Below, piece by piece: positions 24,301-32,089 of a stretch of 52,318 nt of DNA. Source of the DNA: a virus; IMG/VR virus record IMGVR_UViG_3300025012_000117, positions 1 through 52,318 of that record. One strand, written 5' to 3'. A model generated the notes under the pieces. It was not told the origin of the DNA. It was given only the letters and a program-made list of their open reading frames with translations, and searched no databases. Made by a program: the position numbers and the translations under genes. The number at the start of each line of letters is the position of its first letter. The stretch's first letter is position 1.

Positions 24301-26474
24301 TGACCGAATTGGCATCACGGATGAAGCCAGAGGCTGTGCCACTTGCTAAAATGCTTTCAAGAAAGGCAACGGAAGATGGTAATATTCTAGGGTCTAGAGA
24401 AATAATTGCTGATGTCGCTGAGAGATTAACCCAAGCGGGTCAATTCAGCCAGGCGGCCAAGATATTGAGGGATGCAGATCCCGAAACATTCCTCTTAACC
24501 ATTGGTAAGCAGTTGAAGAAGTTGAACAAAGAAGGCGCGGAACAATACGGTAAAAAGTGGAGTAATGTCGAATTAACCCCTGATGAATTGACTATGGTAT
24601 CGAGTATTGAGCGAGGTAATCAAGCGTCTTACGAATCGGCATTTGAACAAATACAGGCGAGAATAGCTAATGAGATGCCTGCGAGTGCGTTTGAGAAGAT
24701 TAACGCTTGGCGTCACTTGAGTATGTTATTAAACATAAAAACACATGTTAGGAATATTTTGGGAAATGGTATTATGATGGGTATGAGGAAATCCGCACAG
24801 AGGGTATCGGGCGTCTTGCAAAAAGTAGCTCTGCCGGAAGCGGAAAGAACTCAGTCGGTGCTTGTTAGTAAAGAATACAAAGGGTTGGCTAATGACTACT
24901 TTGAGGCGAATAAAAAGGACTTACTGAGTGGTGCGAATAAATTTCAAGAAGGTATGAGTTTGAGGATGCCCGACAAGAGGGTATTCAGAAAAAGTCGTAT
25001 TGGAGAAAAGTTTGGCAAGGATATTGATGTATTAGAAAAGACGCGCAAGTTAAATTATAAGCTACTGCAATGGGGAGATAATCCCTTCTACAAGGCGGCC
25101 TATGTGGACCGTATAGCGTCATATGCTCAGTCAAAAGGGATAAAGGATTTCTCTAAGTTAGAGCAGGAAGCTTTTGATATTGCGGAACGAGAGGCGCAAC
25201 AGGCTACTTATAGAGACGCGAGCGTTATTGCTACTTTTTTAAACAAGGTGAAAAGTCCTGAAAAGGGTGCGAGTATCGGGAGGAAGACGGGAGCAGTATT
25301 AACCGAGGCGGCACTTCCTTTTACCAAAACACCCATTAACCTGATTAAAAGAGGCATCCAATATTCACCAATTGGTGTAATGAATGGACTGGCTGGAATA
25401 AAGTCATCCAAGGGCGCGGTTATTGCAATTGATGAGTTAGCTAAAGGATTAACTGGAACGGGTATACTCGGGTTAGGTTATCTCTTGGCAAGCAAGGGCG
25501 TGTTGACCGGAAAGGCCGAGAAAGACATTGACCTAAAGGCGTATAATGCAAATACTGGGAATTCTCCGTTCTCTGTGTTGGGCAAATATAGTTACGACTG
25601 GGCACAACCTTTCTCCGTTCCCCTGTCGGTTGGCGTGGAGATATTCAACGCTATCAAGGATAAACCGAATGATATGGCTAGAATGAATGGTCTGATTTCC
25701 AAGAACGATTCATCAAAGTTCGAAGAAATGGCACTTACTGCCGCGAATGGAATAATGGAAGGCCTTAACGCTTCGGGCGATGTTGTATTCAACATGAGTA
25801 TCATGAAGGGCATAAAAACATTGCTTGGTAGTGGTTACAATGGATTCATGGAGGGTATGGCACAGCTACCACAAGGATATGCAACTCAATTTATACCTAC
25901 ACTATCTAGTCAAATAGCAGGTACGATTGATCCTGTTAGTAGGCAAACTTATGTCAAGGGAAGCTTGCCTGGTTCAATGAGGAATGCCTTAGTATCTAGG
26001 ATTCCAGTAGCTAGTACCACGTTGCAGCCTCGACAGACTCCATTCGGTACAGATATGAAGAAGATTGAGAATCCAGCCGGTAGGGCATTTTCTCAATTCC
26101 TAAGTCCTGGTATTATCACCAAGGATCAAGGAATTAACCCTAAAGTGGATTCCGAGTTAAGGAGATTAAACAAAGCAGAAGGGTTATCTAATCAATTACC
26201 GACTATGGTTCCTAATTACATTGAAAAAACCCAAAAGCATCCCAAGATCGGATTATCCCCTGAAGAGACAACCCGATATCAGAAGCGTGTGGGTCAGTTA
26301 ACGTTAGCATCTTTCGGTAAGATCATTAATAGCGGGGCGTATAAAAATGCCCGCGCTAACAAAGCGAAGGGTAAATCTGCTGATGAGATAAAAGCTGATA
26401 TGCTGGCGACTGCGGTATCTGATGCTAAGGCACTGGCAAAGAAGGAGATATTAAAAGGCAAGGGTCTAAAATAG
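21381..26474 (+). CDS. Giant internal virion (polyvalent) protein
   Basis: A TTG start at 21381 has GGAGG seven bases upstream. The 1697-residue protein begins with a repeated NMFADLL motif (residues 4-10 and 21-27), then glycine/alanine-rich amphipathic stretches such as WMAGEGAVGALGKGIGKL. Residues about 430-500 (RGGIKQGNADIFEEQ) and about 555-700 (YSDLRGGTWYNR ... GYDSIVHTT) resemble domains of phage polyvalent proteins, the latter possibly an ADP-ribosyltransferase-like fold. The rest is long helical sequence with a hydrophobic GTGILGLGYLLASKG near the C-terminus. It is probably ejected into the cell. The enzyme domain call is tentative. Confidence 0.78.
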   Translation: MATNMFADLLDKPSSPKVKKNMFADLLPPEPKQANVQPEFYEDTPDYTKYLTTSHAVSSPVVQPTQPSTWDQVKAGDIKGLINQVGLGLSQGLANTGAAKQNVDIANMLTKNPLPGMADIGKQQLAEIQANQDYLKANPAESLPAILGKEIPSLPLWMAGEGAVGALGKGIGKLFPSVIPAAEKVGSKLPSFIKGGLTDAAAYGGVVAPTQNIQEGGSFQDLLEREKQIPSIALGGAVARGAFKGIGEGAKLGKDVLGEGGSLRQALELRKLNIPEIKSNPLDDVQNAYKPTFSLQDIKSANPVNRSVQRGTELGTLRVSDRITPQYKARQSELTDTFKDLPIGSTKTPLARNTLQENIDSSMGISKPTEVYQGLDAFGKPLQNYKLNTDAKNTIAEITDKMDKKVQDIAKSMRQADGQTKVDSIRSQVKARGGIKQGNADIFEEQKVIPNWIRNDKGGMALDQMADEMKMSTDELLRAIDDSAYSKKDYITEAYRVAYKDPEYQALSNTLDKLKADSQGKVKLLRKDKITTPDDFPFPIKDIPIIRYQKEVGPATYSDLRGGTWYNRVDNVHGENTGYNADDSAVGGMNKLAENYTPKKPLLVKDTESAGAGDAAIRAIKGEKYLDDVYEAYFDGQESIKTLLGKFGIPEQEATLLMKHPEQPQVLLDRVGTELAKQNGYDSIVHTTPNGLYAEIVKLDSSPGRIKAIDGPIKLKPRELTPKTTPEILPIESFKRLKPSGSLPVDEVPRPVKKLTPVAKEKLIWTNKDGIGSSGAKMKDIPKRGEVPGKLEVRPTGVEGAKIGDWMDPKLAASVHPVADKVMTILDDIESSALARIKSNKGRISAGLPVDTLIDYSILGGVKIARGAVKFSVWSAEMIKDLGDEVKPHLKEVWAKAKEQHATMVDGTFEPNIPAGTKERGFSKNTRTDINNPDALRDSYTTDALWYKQLGNKDVVAKAQAIFDQGFESARTQLTELASRMKPEAVPLAKMLSRKATEDGNILGSREIIADVAERLTQAGQFSQAAKILRDADPETFLLTIGKQLKKLNKEGAEQYGKKWSNVELTPDELTMVSSIERGNQASYESAFEQIQARIANEMPASAFEKINAWRHLSMLLNIKTHVRNILGNGIMMGMRKSAQRVSGVLQKVALPEAERTQSVLVSKEYKGLANDYFEANKKDLLSGANKFQEGMSLRMPDKRVFRKSRIGEKFGKDIDVLEKTRKLNYKLLQWGDNPFYKAAYVDRIASYAQSKGIKDFSKLEQEAFDIAEREAQQATYRDASVIATFLNKVKSPEKGASIGRKTGAVLTEAALPFTKTPINLIKRGIQYSPIGVMNGLAGIKSSKGAVIAIDELAKGLTGTGILGLGYLLASKGVLTGKAEKDIDLKAYNANTGNSPFSVLGKYSYDWAQPFSVPLSVGVEIFNAIKDKPNDMARMNGLISKNDSSKFEEMALTAANGIMEGLNASGDVVFNMSIMKGIKTLLGSGYNGFMEGMAQLPQGYATQFIPTLSSQIAGTIDPVSRQTYVKGSLPGSMRNALVSRIPVASTTLQPRQTPFGTDMKKIENPAGRAFSQFLSPGIITKDQGINPKVDSELRRLNKAEGLSNQLPTMVPNYIEKTQKHPKIGLSPEETTRYQKRVGQLTLASFGKIINSGAYKNARANKAKGKSADEIKADMLATAVSDAKALAKKEILKGKGLK

Positions 26475-26499
26475 CCCCTTGCCTAACTTTCTCTTATTA

Positions 26500-26715
26500 T
26501 CATTTTGATGCATTGATTTTCCGAGTGTGATAATCCTTAATTGAATCGCCTATATTCGCAAGTATTCCTGTCAAAGCAAGTGTTCCGAAAACAATTATAA
26601 GCATAACTGCCAACCAACTTGACCCACCATCCGCAATATAGCTTACTGCAAAAAGAAACATTATGAAAAATATAAATATTTCTATTTCCTCTATGTCTTG
26701 TCGAAATATCTTCAT
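26500..26715 (-). CDS. Two-helix membrane protein, reverse orientation
   Basis: ATG 26715 on the reverse strand has a GAGGGGG site. The 71-residue product has two membrane segments (IFIFFIMFLFAVSYIA and WLAVMLIIVFGTLALTGIL) and a basic tail. It is the only leftward gene within the late block and reads from a promoter placed back-to-back with the HNH promoter at 26751-26796. It could act during lysogeny, for instance in superinfection exclusion; this is speculation from orientation and topology. Confidence 0.7.
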   Translation of the reverse strand: MKIFRQDIEEIEIFIFFIMFLFAVSYIADGGSSWLAVMLIIVFGTLALTGILANIGDSIKDYHTRKINASK

Positions 26716-26750
26716 GCCAATTGCCCCCTCTTCTTTGTAAATTGTTCCTA

Positions 26751-26796
26751 ATTATATCATACTTTTACTGAAAGGTATCGCTAAGTATGATATAAT
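26751..26796. promoter_or_regulatory. Mirror-image divergent extended -10 promoters in an inverted repeat
   Basis: ATTATATCATACTT (26751-26764) and AAGTATGATATAAT (26783-26796) are perfect 14-bp inverted arms 18 bp apart. Each arm read outward is TGATATAAT, an ideal extended -10 box: rightward for the HNH gene at 26887, leftward for the membrane gene ending at 26715. Identical elements facing away from each other suggest joint control by one factor or by promoter interference. Confidence 0.7.
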
Positions 26797-26886
26797 AATA
26801 GTGGGCTAGGAGGCATCCGAACGAGAGTAACCCTACTCTCTGCCCATTTTAATTTTAGGGTAAATGCTGAGGGGGCGTTAATTTTT

Positions 26887-27810
26887 ATGGGAAAAACTAA
26901 GACATGTTTCCAATGCAAGAGGGATCTTCCTGCCGATAGACTCCACTTCTATATAGCAAGCCATACTAAGGATAAATTCCATTCCGCGTGCAAGGAGTGT
27001 GAAGGTCATAAGTTTTCCAAGCCTAAGCTGGTTGAAAAAGAAGGGCACAAAATATGCACAAAGTGCAATAGGGAACTACTTGCTACTTTACTTTACTTCG
27101 AGAAGTCATCCGATTGCAGATACGGAGTTTCATCCATATGTAAGGAGTGCAGAGGGCGAACCTTTATGATTCGAGAGCTAATACCAGTAATTGATGGGTA
27201 CAAGGTGTGTAACATATGCCGGGTTAATCTTCCGAATACGAAGGAGTATTTCTACAGTAGTGGTAGCGCATTAAGGCCTGACTGCAAAGAGTGTGAGAGC
27301 AAGAAAATCAAGGCTTACTATGTTGAAAATGTTGAACACAAAAGATGTTATGCTAGGGATTGGTATCAAGGACATTGTTCCAATAACGAAGAGTACAGGA
27401 TTAATAACTCTGTTAGAGCTAAGAAACATAGGATAGCTAACCAATATACTGATCGGTATAAGACTTCTCAGAACATTAAATCTCAAAGAAGGAGATCGCT
27501 GAAGAACAAATTGATAAGCACCCTGACCGCTAAAGAATGGACAGCTATAAAGCAGGATTTCAATAACACATGCGCCTATTGTGGTGAGAGAGAAGTTTTA
27601 ACTCAGGATCATTTTATCCCTTTAAAGGTTGGAGGGGAATACGCAATAACTAACATAATTCCAGCATGTAAGAGTTGCAATAGTCAAAAGAGCGCCAAAT
27701 TGTTTTCCTCATGGTATCCAACCTTCAAGCACTACACCCACGAAAGAGAAGCTAAAATACTCTCCTACCTAGGATACGTCAACGGACACCAACAACTCTC
27801 CCTACTCTAA
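26887..27810 (+). CDS. HNH endonuclease with three N-terminal zinc modules
   Basis: The 307-residue protein has three tandem Cys4 modules, each of the form CxxC ... CKEC (CFQCKRDLP/CKECEG, CTKCNRELL/CKECRG, CNICRVNLP/CKECES) in residues 1-140, a basic linker, and a C-terminal HNH core CAYCGERE, DHFIPLKVGG, NIIPACKSCNSQK (about residues 232-277). It is a typical selfish or host-dispersal nuclease. It has its own promoter, a structured 5' leader (GAGAGTA/TACTCTC hairpin) and a strong terminator, so it is an independent transcription unit. Confidence 0.87.
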   Translation: MGKTKTCFQCKRDLPADRLHFYIASHTKDKFHSACKECEGHKFSKPKLVEKEGHKICTKCNRELLATLLYFEKSSDCRYGVSSICKECRGRTFMIRELIPVIDGYKVCNICRVNLPNTKEYFYSSGSALRPDCKECESKKIKAYYVENVEHKRCYARDWYQGHCSNNEEYRINNSVRAKKHRIANQYTDRYKTSQNIKSQRRRSLKNKLISTLTAKEWTAIKQDFNNTCAYCGEREVLTQDHFIPLKVGGEYAITNIIPACKSCNSQKSAKLFSSWYPTFKHYTHEREAKILSYLGYVNGHQQLSLL

Positions 27811-27816
27811 ACCCCA

Positions 27817-27846
27817 AGACACCATAAACCCATGGTGTCTTTTTCT
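27817..27846 (+). terminator. Strong intrinsic terminator after HNH gene
   Basis: AGACACCAT (27817-27825) pairs perfectly with ATGGTGTCT (27832-27840) around a 6-base loop and runs into TTTTCT. Confidence 0.88.
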
Positions 27847-27866
27847 ATACAAAAAGGAGGAACCAC

Positions 27867-28091
27867 ATGGATCACTTCGACAACGCATCCGGCCCCGAAC
27901 AACGGTACCGCAACGACCTATTCAACGAACTACGCACCCAATCCTCCCTGCTAACCGAACTAAAAGAGCAAAACTCCCTACTCAAGGACATAATCAAACT
28001 CCTATCAACTCCAAAACCTGACCAACCAAAAGTGGTAAAGCGTGTTCCAGCCAAGAAGAAAGTCGATGCAATAATTAAGAGGGGGATTTAG
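27867..28091 (+). CDS. Small coiled-coil protein
   Basis: ATG 27867 has an exact AAGGAGG site. The 74-residue product contains a heptad-like stretch LFNELRTQSSLLTELKEQ and NSLLKDIIKLL, then a basic proline-containing tail (VVKRVPAKKKVDAIIKR). It ends two bases before the next gene and is probably part of the post-HNH late transcript. Coiled-coil accessory or chaperone roles are possible; no family recognised. Confidence 0.68.
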   Translation: MDHFDNASGPEQRYRNDLFNELRTQSSLLTELKEQNSLLKDIIKLLSTPKPDQPKVVKRVPAKKKVDAIIKRGI

Positions 28092-28092
28092 T

Positions 28093-28518
28093 ATGACAAT
28101 ACATTTAGGTGATGAATTCGGTAATGAGTACAATAAGAGTAATCCTGTGCCGACTTCTATTACTGGGAGTTTAGCAAATGATTTAGGGTTATATTTAGAC
28201 GGCACGGTTATTGCTGCGGGCGCAACACTTTATGGTGATTGGATTAATGATCTTGATTGGGTACGCCATATAGTTTTGTTTGTAAAAACAGATCAAACAT
28301 GCACGATACTTACCTCTCGTAAAAACAGAGCGTCAGTTGAGGCAATTGCAAATATTTTACTTGCCTCAACAGGTTTAACAGGTGGTAGCGTGGTAAGATT
28401 TACGTCTGCCGCTCCACCTGTTAGTTTACTTGGTTATAGTGCTAAATTTGGTATAAATAATATTGGTGCAGTGCCGACAGTGGTAGCGCAGCTTTATGTT
28501 CAATTATTAGGATTATAA
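28093..28518 (+). CDS. Hypothetical virion-like protein (141 aa)
   Basis: ATG 28093 follows AGGGGGATTT. The 141-residue product is rich in Ala, Gly, Leu and Thr without a clear membrane helix, with strands such as RHIVLFVKTDQTCTILTS and SVVRFTSAAPPVS. It looks like a beta-sandwich structural protein, perhaps a fibre or baseplate accessory. I cannot name a family. Confidence 0.66.
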   Translation: MTIHLGDEFGNEYNKSNPVPTSITGSLANDLGLYLDGTVIAAGATLYGDWINDLDWVRHIVLFVKTDQTCTILTSRKNRASVEAIANILLASTGLTGGSVVRFTSAAPPVSLLGYSAKFGINNIGAVPTVVAQLYVQLLGL

Positions 28519-28530
28519 GGAGGGTATAAA

Positions 28531-28803
28531 ATGAATGATCTTTTTGAAAAATTAGGGAAAAACAATCTATTGGACGGGGACAACATTATCCTTGAAAGGT
28601 ATGAAGGGGGTAACACTCAAACCGTCAACAAGGATATTTTTTTAGTTTTTTTCGGTGATGTTTCAGAGAGCCCAACATATGAGGCATTATCTGGAAATCA
28701 TACGTTTTTATGGGGAGATCCGCCTCAAAGTTTAACTTACAATGCTACGCAGTTAGGTTATCAAGGATATTTTGACCAATGGCATGAATTGGGTATAATT
28801 TAG
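28531..28803 (+). CDS. Hypothetical protein (90 aa)
   Basis: ATG 28531 follows an AGGAGGG site and the gene lies 12 bp after the previous one. The product begins MNDLFEKLGKNNLLDGDNI and contains many aromatic residues in its second half (TFLWGDPPQSLTYNATQLG). It may form a structural pair with 28093-28518. A terminator follows at 28836. Confidence 0.65.
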   Translation: MNDLFEKLGKNNLLDGDNIILERYEGGNTQTVNKDIFLVFFGDVSESPTYEALSGNHTFLWGDPPQSLTYNATQLGYQGYFDQWHELGII

Positions 28804-28835
28804 ACCTTCGCTAAAAACTGCATTTTATAATGGGG

Positions 28836-28860
28836 CACTCTAGAAATAGAGTGTTATTTT
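28836..28860 (+). terminator. Intrinsic terminator before lysis cassette
   Basis: CACTCT (28836-28841) and AGAGTG (28848-28853) form a 6-bp stem with a 6-base loop, followed by TTATTTT. Confidence 0.6.
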
Positions 28861-28888
28861 CCTATGGACATAGAAAGTGGGTGTTCTA

Positions 28889-29218
28889 TTGAAGAAACCA
28901 CTAATAATCGTCTTAATAATCATCTCATTTTTCTCATCACTTTTTCTATTCATTCACAGCAGGGGTTCACCTTCGATCAAAGTCATAGGCAATAACAACG
29001 TTTCAATTATCGGAGATAACAACTCAATGGGTGCTGAGAGGATAGACTTGAATAGGGCGTCACAGGAGGCCCTAGAATCACTCCCAGGGATCGGGAAAGT
29101 GTTGTCGGCGCGGATTATACAAGGTAGACCATTTAAGGACCTCCAGGACTTAGGGAGGGTAAAAGGTATCGGTGATAAGACGATTCAGGGGTTGGAAGGG
29201 AAAGTAGTGGTCCAGTAA
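28889..29218 (+). CDS. Membrane-anchored ComEA-like helix-hairpin-helix protein
   Basis: I place the start at TTG 28889 after GTGGGTG; GTG 28877 is an alternative. The first 20 residues (KKPLIIVLIIISFFSSLFLF) form a membrane anchor or signal segment. After a polar linker with NNNVSIIGDNNS comes a tandem helix-hairpin-helix of the ComEA type: IDLNRASQEALESLPGIGK, then LGRVKGIGDKTIQGL. In ComEA this domain binds double-stranded DNA on the outside of the membrane. Its presence just before holin and endolysin is unusual. It could capture DNA or anchor another factor; role unknown. Confidence 0.75.
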   Translation: MKKPLIIVLIIISFFSSLFLFIHSRGSPSIKVIGNNNVSIIGDNNSMGAERIDLNRASQEALESLPGIGKVLSARIIQGRPFKDLQDLGRVKGIGDKTIQGLEGKVVVQ

Positions 29219-29240
29219 AATTTAGGAGTTGGTTGAGTAA

Positions 29241-29513
29241 ATGGATGTTGCAACAATTGTAGAGGCATGTATCAGATTAGGAGTAATCCCATCATTGTTC
29301 ATATACTTATTATTCGACACTAGAAAAGAGCACGCTGAGCAGATAAAAGAAGCCCATGACAGGGAACGGCAACTCATGGAGAGTCTAGCTAAATCAGACG
29401 GTGTTCTTGAAAACTTCGCTGCCAGCCTTAATAAGATAGGTGAAACGCTCAATGGCATGGACAGAAGCCTTAGTTTCCTGCAAAAAGATGTTGAAAATTT
29501 GAAGAATGCATAG
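29241..29513 (+). CDS. BhlA/UviB-type holin-like protein
   Basis: The 90-residue protein has one N-terminal membrane helix (IRLGVIPSLFIYLLFDT) followed by a long charged helix (HAEQIKEAHDRERQLMESLA), as in BhlA and UviB proteins. These act as holins or bacteriocin secretion partners and open the membrane for the endolysin. It ends nine bases before the amidase gene, which strongly supports the lysis role. Confidence 0.82.
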   Translation: MDVATIVEACIRLGVIPSLFIYLLFDTRKEHAEQIKEAHDRERQLMESLAKSDGVLENFAASLNKIGETLNGMDRSLSFLQKDVENLKNA

Positions 29514-29522
29514 GAGGTAGGC

Positions 29523-30230
29523 ATGCAACTAAGAACACAGCGAATCAAATACGTTGATTTGCATCACACAGCCGGGCATGAACCAAATACCCAAGCCATC
29601 AGAGAATACCATGTCAACGTTCGTGGCTACGGTGATATCGGTTATAACTCAGTTATTGAGCCAAATGGCACAGTTGGAGTAGGACGTGATACCAAATGGG
29701 CCGGCGCACATGATCCCGGCATAGTCCCGGGAGAATCCTATCCCATGAATCAACTTGCTTATGCAATTTCACACATAGGCGACTTCATGGAAGAAGAGAT
29801 TAGCGAGGTTCAATTTCAAGCGTCTATAGCTGAGTGTGTGAGGGTTTGTAAGCTCTACAATATCCCATCAAGTGGTGTAAGACGGCATAGCGACCAATAC
29901 GCTACAGATTGTCCAGGGGATAATTTCCCTTACAAAAGATATATCACAGAGCTGGACAAAAGGTTGAAGGGTGGTGATGAAGTGTTAGAAGTAGCAATCT
30001 TAAAGTTTTCCGCAGAAGATGAATGGGCTGCAAAAGATATCGATGCCAAACTGGGAGGAGTGGCAAACTTTACGAGGCAGGGGGCTGGTAGGATTATTCC
30101 GAAGGACGCGATGGCAGCGAAGCGTTTGATTGTTGTTGGTGGTCCTACTACAAATCATCCCAATGAGGTCCTTTTAAGCGGAAAAACGAAATTTGATACA
30201 GCCGTAGTGGTTGGAAAGTATTTGGGTTGA
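29523..30230 (+). CDS. N-acetylmuramoyl-L-alanine amidase (endolysin)
   Basis: The 235-residue protein is an Amidase_2/PGRP-type enzyme. Zinc ligands are expected at His14 or His15 (DLHHTAGH) and in RRHSDQYATDCPG (His and Cys) near residue 120-130, with YNSVIEPNGTVGVGRD as core strand. It cleaves the bond between muramic acid and the stem peptide. The C-terminal 80 residues (LKFSAEDEWAAKDIDAKLGG to the end, with VVGGPTTNHP) look like a separate cell-wall-binding domain. An exact AGGAGG site precedes ATG 29523. No signal peptide is present, consistent with holin-dependent export. Confidence 0.88.
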   Translation: MQLRTQRIKYVDLHHTAGHEPNTQAIREYHVNVRGYGDIGYNSVIEPNGTVGVGRDTKWAGAHDPGIVPGESYPMNQLAYAISHIGDFMEEEISEVQFQASIAECVRVCKLYNIPSSGVRRHSDQYATDCPGDNFPYKRYITELDKRLKGGDEVLEVAILKFSAEDEWAAKDIDAKLGGVANFTRQGAGRIIPKDAMAAKRLIVVGGPTTNHPNEVLLSGKTKFDTAVVVGKYLG

Positions 30231-30243
30231 GAAAGGACATTTT

Positions 30244-30489
30244 ATGGATGAAGATTATGTCGAACAGCGTGAAGTGATTGAAATGAGTGATGTTATCAAA
30301 TTAATGAAGGATTGCAATGACATCAATAAGCGCTTCATGTGGGTTATCGCTATTGCGTTAATATGCTTCACAGTTATGGTAGGTAGCCTTGCCGGGTTCT
30401 ATTTTCTTGGGAATAACCATTCAGGTGTAGATCAAAAGGCAGTTCAGTCCGATGGGCGGCAAGAAGTGTATCAGAGTATCATAAAATAA
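30244..30489 (+). CDS. Single-pass membrane protein, possible lysis accessory
   Basis: ATG 30244 has AAAGGA upstream. The 81-residue protein has an acidic N-terminus, a helix (SDVIKLMKDCNDINKRF), a strong membrane segment (WVIAIALICFTVMVGSLAGF) and a short polar tail. It directly follows the amidase. It may be an antiholin or second holin subunit; this is position-based inference. Confidence 0.65.
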   Translation: MDEDYVEQREVIEMSDVIKLMKDCNDINKRFMWVIAIALICFTVMVGSLAGFYFLGNNHSGVDQKAVQSDGRQEVYQSIIK

Positions 30490-30506
30490 CCCTATGGTAA
30501 GGGGTG

Positions 30507-30665
30507 TTGGCAATTAGGAAAGAATATCGTTGTAAGAAATGTAATAAATTATTGGCGATCGAGGTAGACGGACAACTTCAGATCAGGTGCGTCCAGCGCG
30601 GGAAACATACTGACGGACACAAATGCGACACAATTTTAACTATTCCACTAAATAGGATAATGTAG
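30507..30665 (+). CDS. Com-like small zinc-binding protein
   Basis: A TTG at 30507 (or GTG at 30504) follows AAGGGG closely. The 52-residue product has YRCKKCNKLLAIEV near the N-terminus and two further cysteines (IRCVQRGKH, HKCDTIL), a four-cysteine pattern similar to Com, the Mu translational activator of mom. No mom-like gene is visible nearby. It ends about 40 bp before the first spike gene. The resemblance is short, so the name is tentative. Confidence 0.55.
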   Translation: MAIRKEYRCKKCNKLLAIEVDGQLQIRCVQRGKHTDGHKCDTILTIPLNRIM

Positions 30666-30705
30666 ACTTCGCGGCGCTCCTTTATTTTAGGAAAGGAGAT
30701 AAAAT

Positions 30706-32028
30706 ATGCTAGATTTACTAATGCCAGAAATTTCAGCAACTGCAGGTAATTACAGCGATGGCGTGGTAATAGGGAATATCGTGCGTTCTAATATTGTTGG
30801 AGCGTTTACTAGTTCCGTAATCCTTGATACAATATACGCATTGAGAAAAGAAAGTGTAGTTAGCGGAGAAAATGTAGGGGATCAGTTCTTGGATGTATCA
30901 GCTAATGCTATAGGTAATGTAGTGAATGGATTTAGCGCACTATCCGGTTTAGAATTATGGTTATCATCTATAAAAGATATTTGCGAAATATATGTACAAA
31001 TAGATACTCCAGGCGTGTACACGGGAACTATGTCTGTCCAAGAAAGCATAGATGGAGAAACCTTGGTTGACGTTGGAAATTTAGTCGATGGTTCAGATGG
31101 TTTAAGAGCATCAGCAGGTATATACAAAATAAGTTTTGACGATAACGATAACCGAAAGGCAATATCTCCGTTTTTCGGAGCGACAAAAAGGAAGTATATT
31201 GTCATAAGTAGGAGTTTGACAAGTTCCCCCCAAACCCCACTTTTAAGAAGATTATGGTTAGCTTGTTCTGATAATTCAAAGGAGTATTTAGATTTTACGG
31301 ATGCTGAAAACCAAGATCTTGCAGATCCTATAGATCAATCTTTTGTAGATTTAACCGTAATACCGAATATAGACGCTGACACAAACTTAGGTTTTTCCGG
31401 ATTAACTATGGGATTTGATAGAACTGATTATCGAGCAGTAGATAATACGTCCATTGTGCCTATTCATGAGTATTATGCTAGTGATGAGACGTGGAAACCT
31501 CTGCAAAATGTTGTTGATCCATCTAACTTTCATACAATTGGACCAACTAATTACGGTGATCCTACTGTACTTACTAAAGTAAGGTGGACTGTCCCGACAG
31601 ATTGGACAGCTAAGCCCCTTACGTTCGCACCTTCAATAACACCTGTTACAGCATATTGGTACAGGAACCGAATGGTCTCGATAGGTACGTACACCTTATA
31701 TGCTACTCCGTTATGGCGAGCTAGGTCGTTGTCATTTGGGAGTAGTCTGGCTTATGGTATATTTCACGCGAAAGCAAGTAGTTATTCATATGTAACGTTT
31801 GAAATTGGCATAGCGAGTACCGCGGACATGATTGTAGCCTTCGTTAATGCAATCACTGGTCAGTCAAGAAGCGTTACGATACCTCAAAACACATCTTCAA
31901 GTGGCTCAGTTACCGGGGGAAGGTTGGATTTTGTAACTCCTTTGGAAATTGGGGCAGGTCAACATTTACTAATTTCTCATATTTCAGGATCTGGTAATTT
32001 GCAGGATGTTCAATTACGAATAGGTTAG
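30706..32028 (+). CDS. Tail spike/fibre-like protein, paralogue 1
   Basis: ATG 30706 follows AAAGGAG. The 440-residue protein is beta-rich and is clearly paralogous along its length to the next gene: both start with LDL-LPEISAT and share ESIDGETL, FFGATKRKY, ASDETWKPL, TAYWYRNRM and the C-terminal GQHLLISHISGSGNLQD. This is a virion surface protein by context (after lysis genes, within the tail block). No catalytic motif is seen. The two copies probably form related subunits or alternate adhesins. Confidence 0.72.
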   Translation: MLDLLMPEISATAGNYSDGVVIGNIVRSNIVGAFTSSVILDTIYALRKESVVSGENVGDQFLDVSANAIGNVVNGFSALSGLELWLSSIKDICEIYVQIDTPGVYTGTMSVQESIDGETLVDVGNLVDGSDGLRASAGIYKISFDDNDNRKAISPFFGATKRKYIVISRSLTSSPQTPLLRRLWLACSDNSKEYLDFTDAENQDLADPIDQSFVDLTVIPNIDADTNLGFSGLTMGFDRTDYRAVDNTSIVPIHEYYASDETWKPLQNVVDPSNFHTIGPTNYGDPTVLTKVRWTVPTDWTAKPLTFAPSITPVTAYWYRNRMVSIGTYTLYATPLWRARSLSFGSSLAYGIFHAKASSYSYVTFEIGIASTADMIVAFVNAITGQSRSVTIPQNTSSSGSVTGGRLDFVTPLEIGAGQHLLISHISGSGNLQDVQLRIG

Positions 32029-32089
32029 TTTTCATAAGTCTCCCGAAATCCTTCGAGATTCAAAGATTGCATTAAGGGAGGTAATAATA

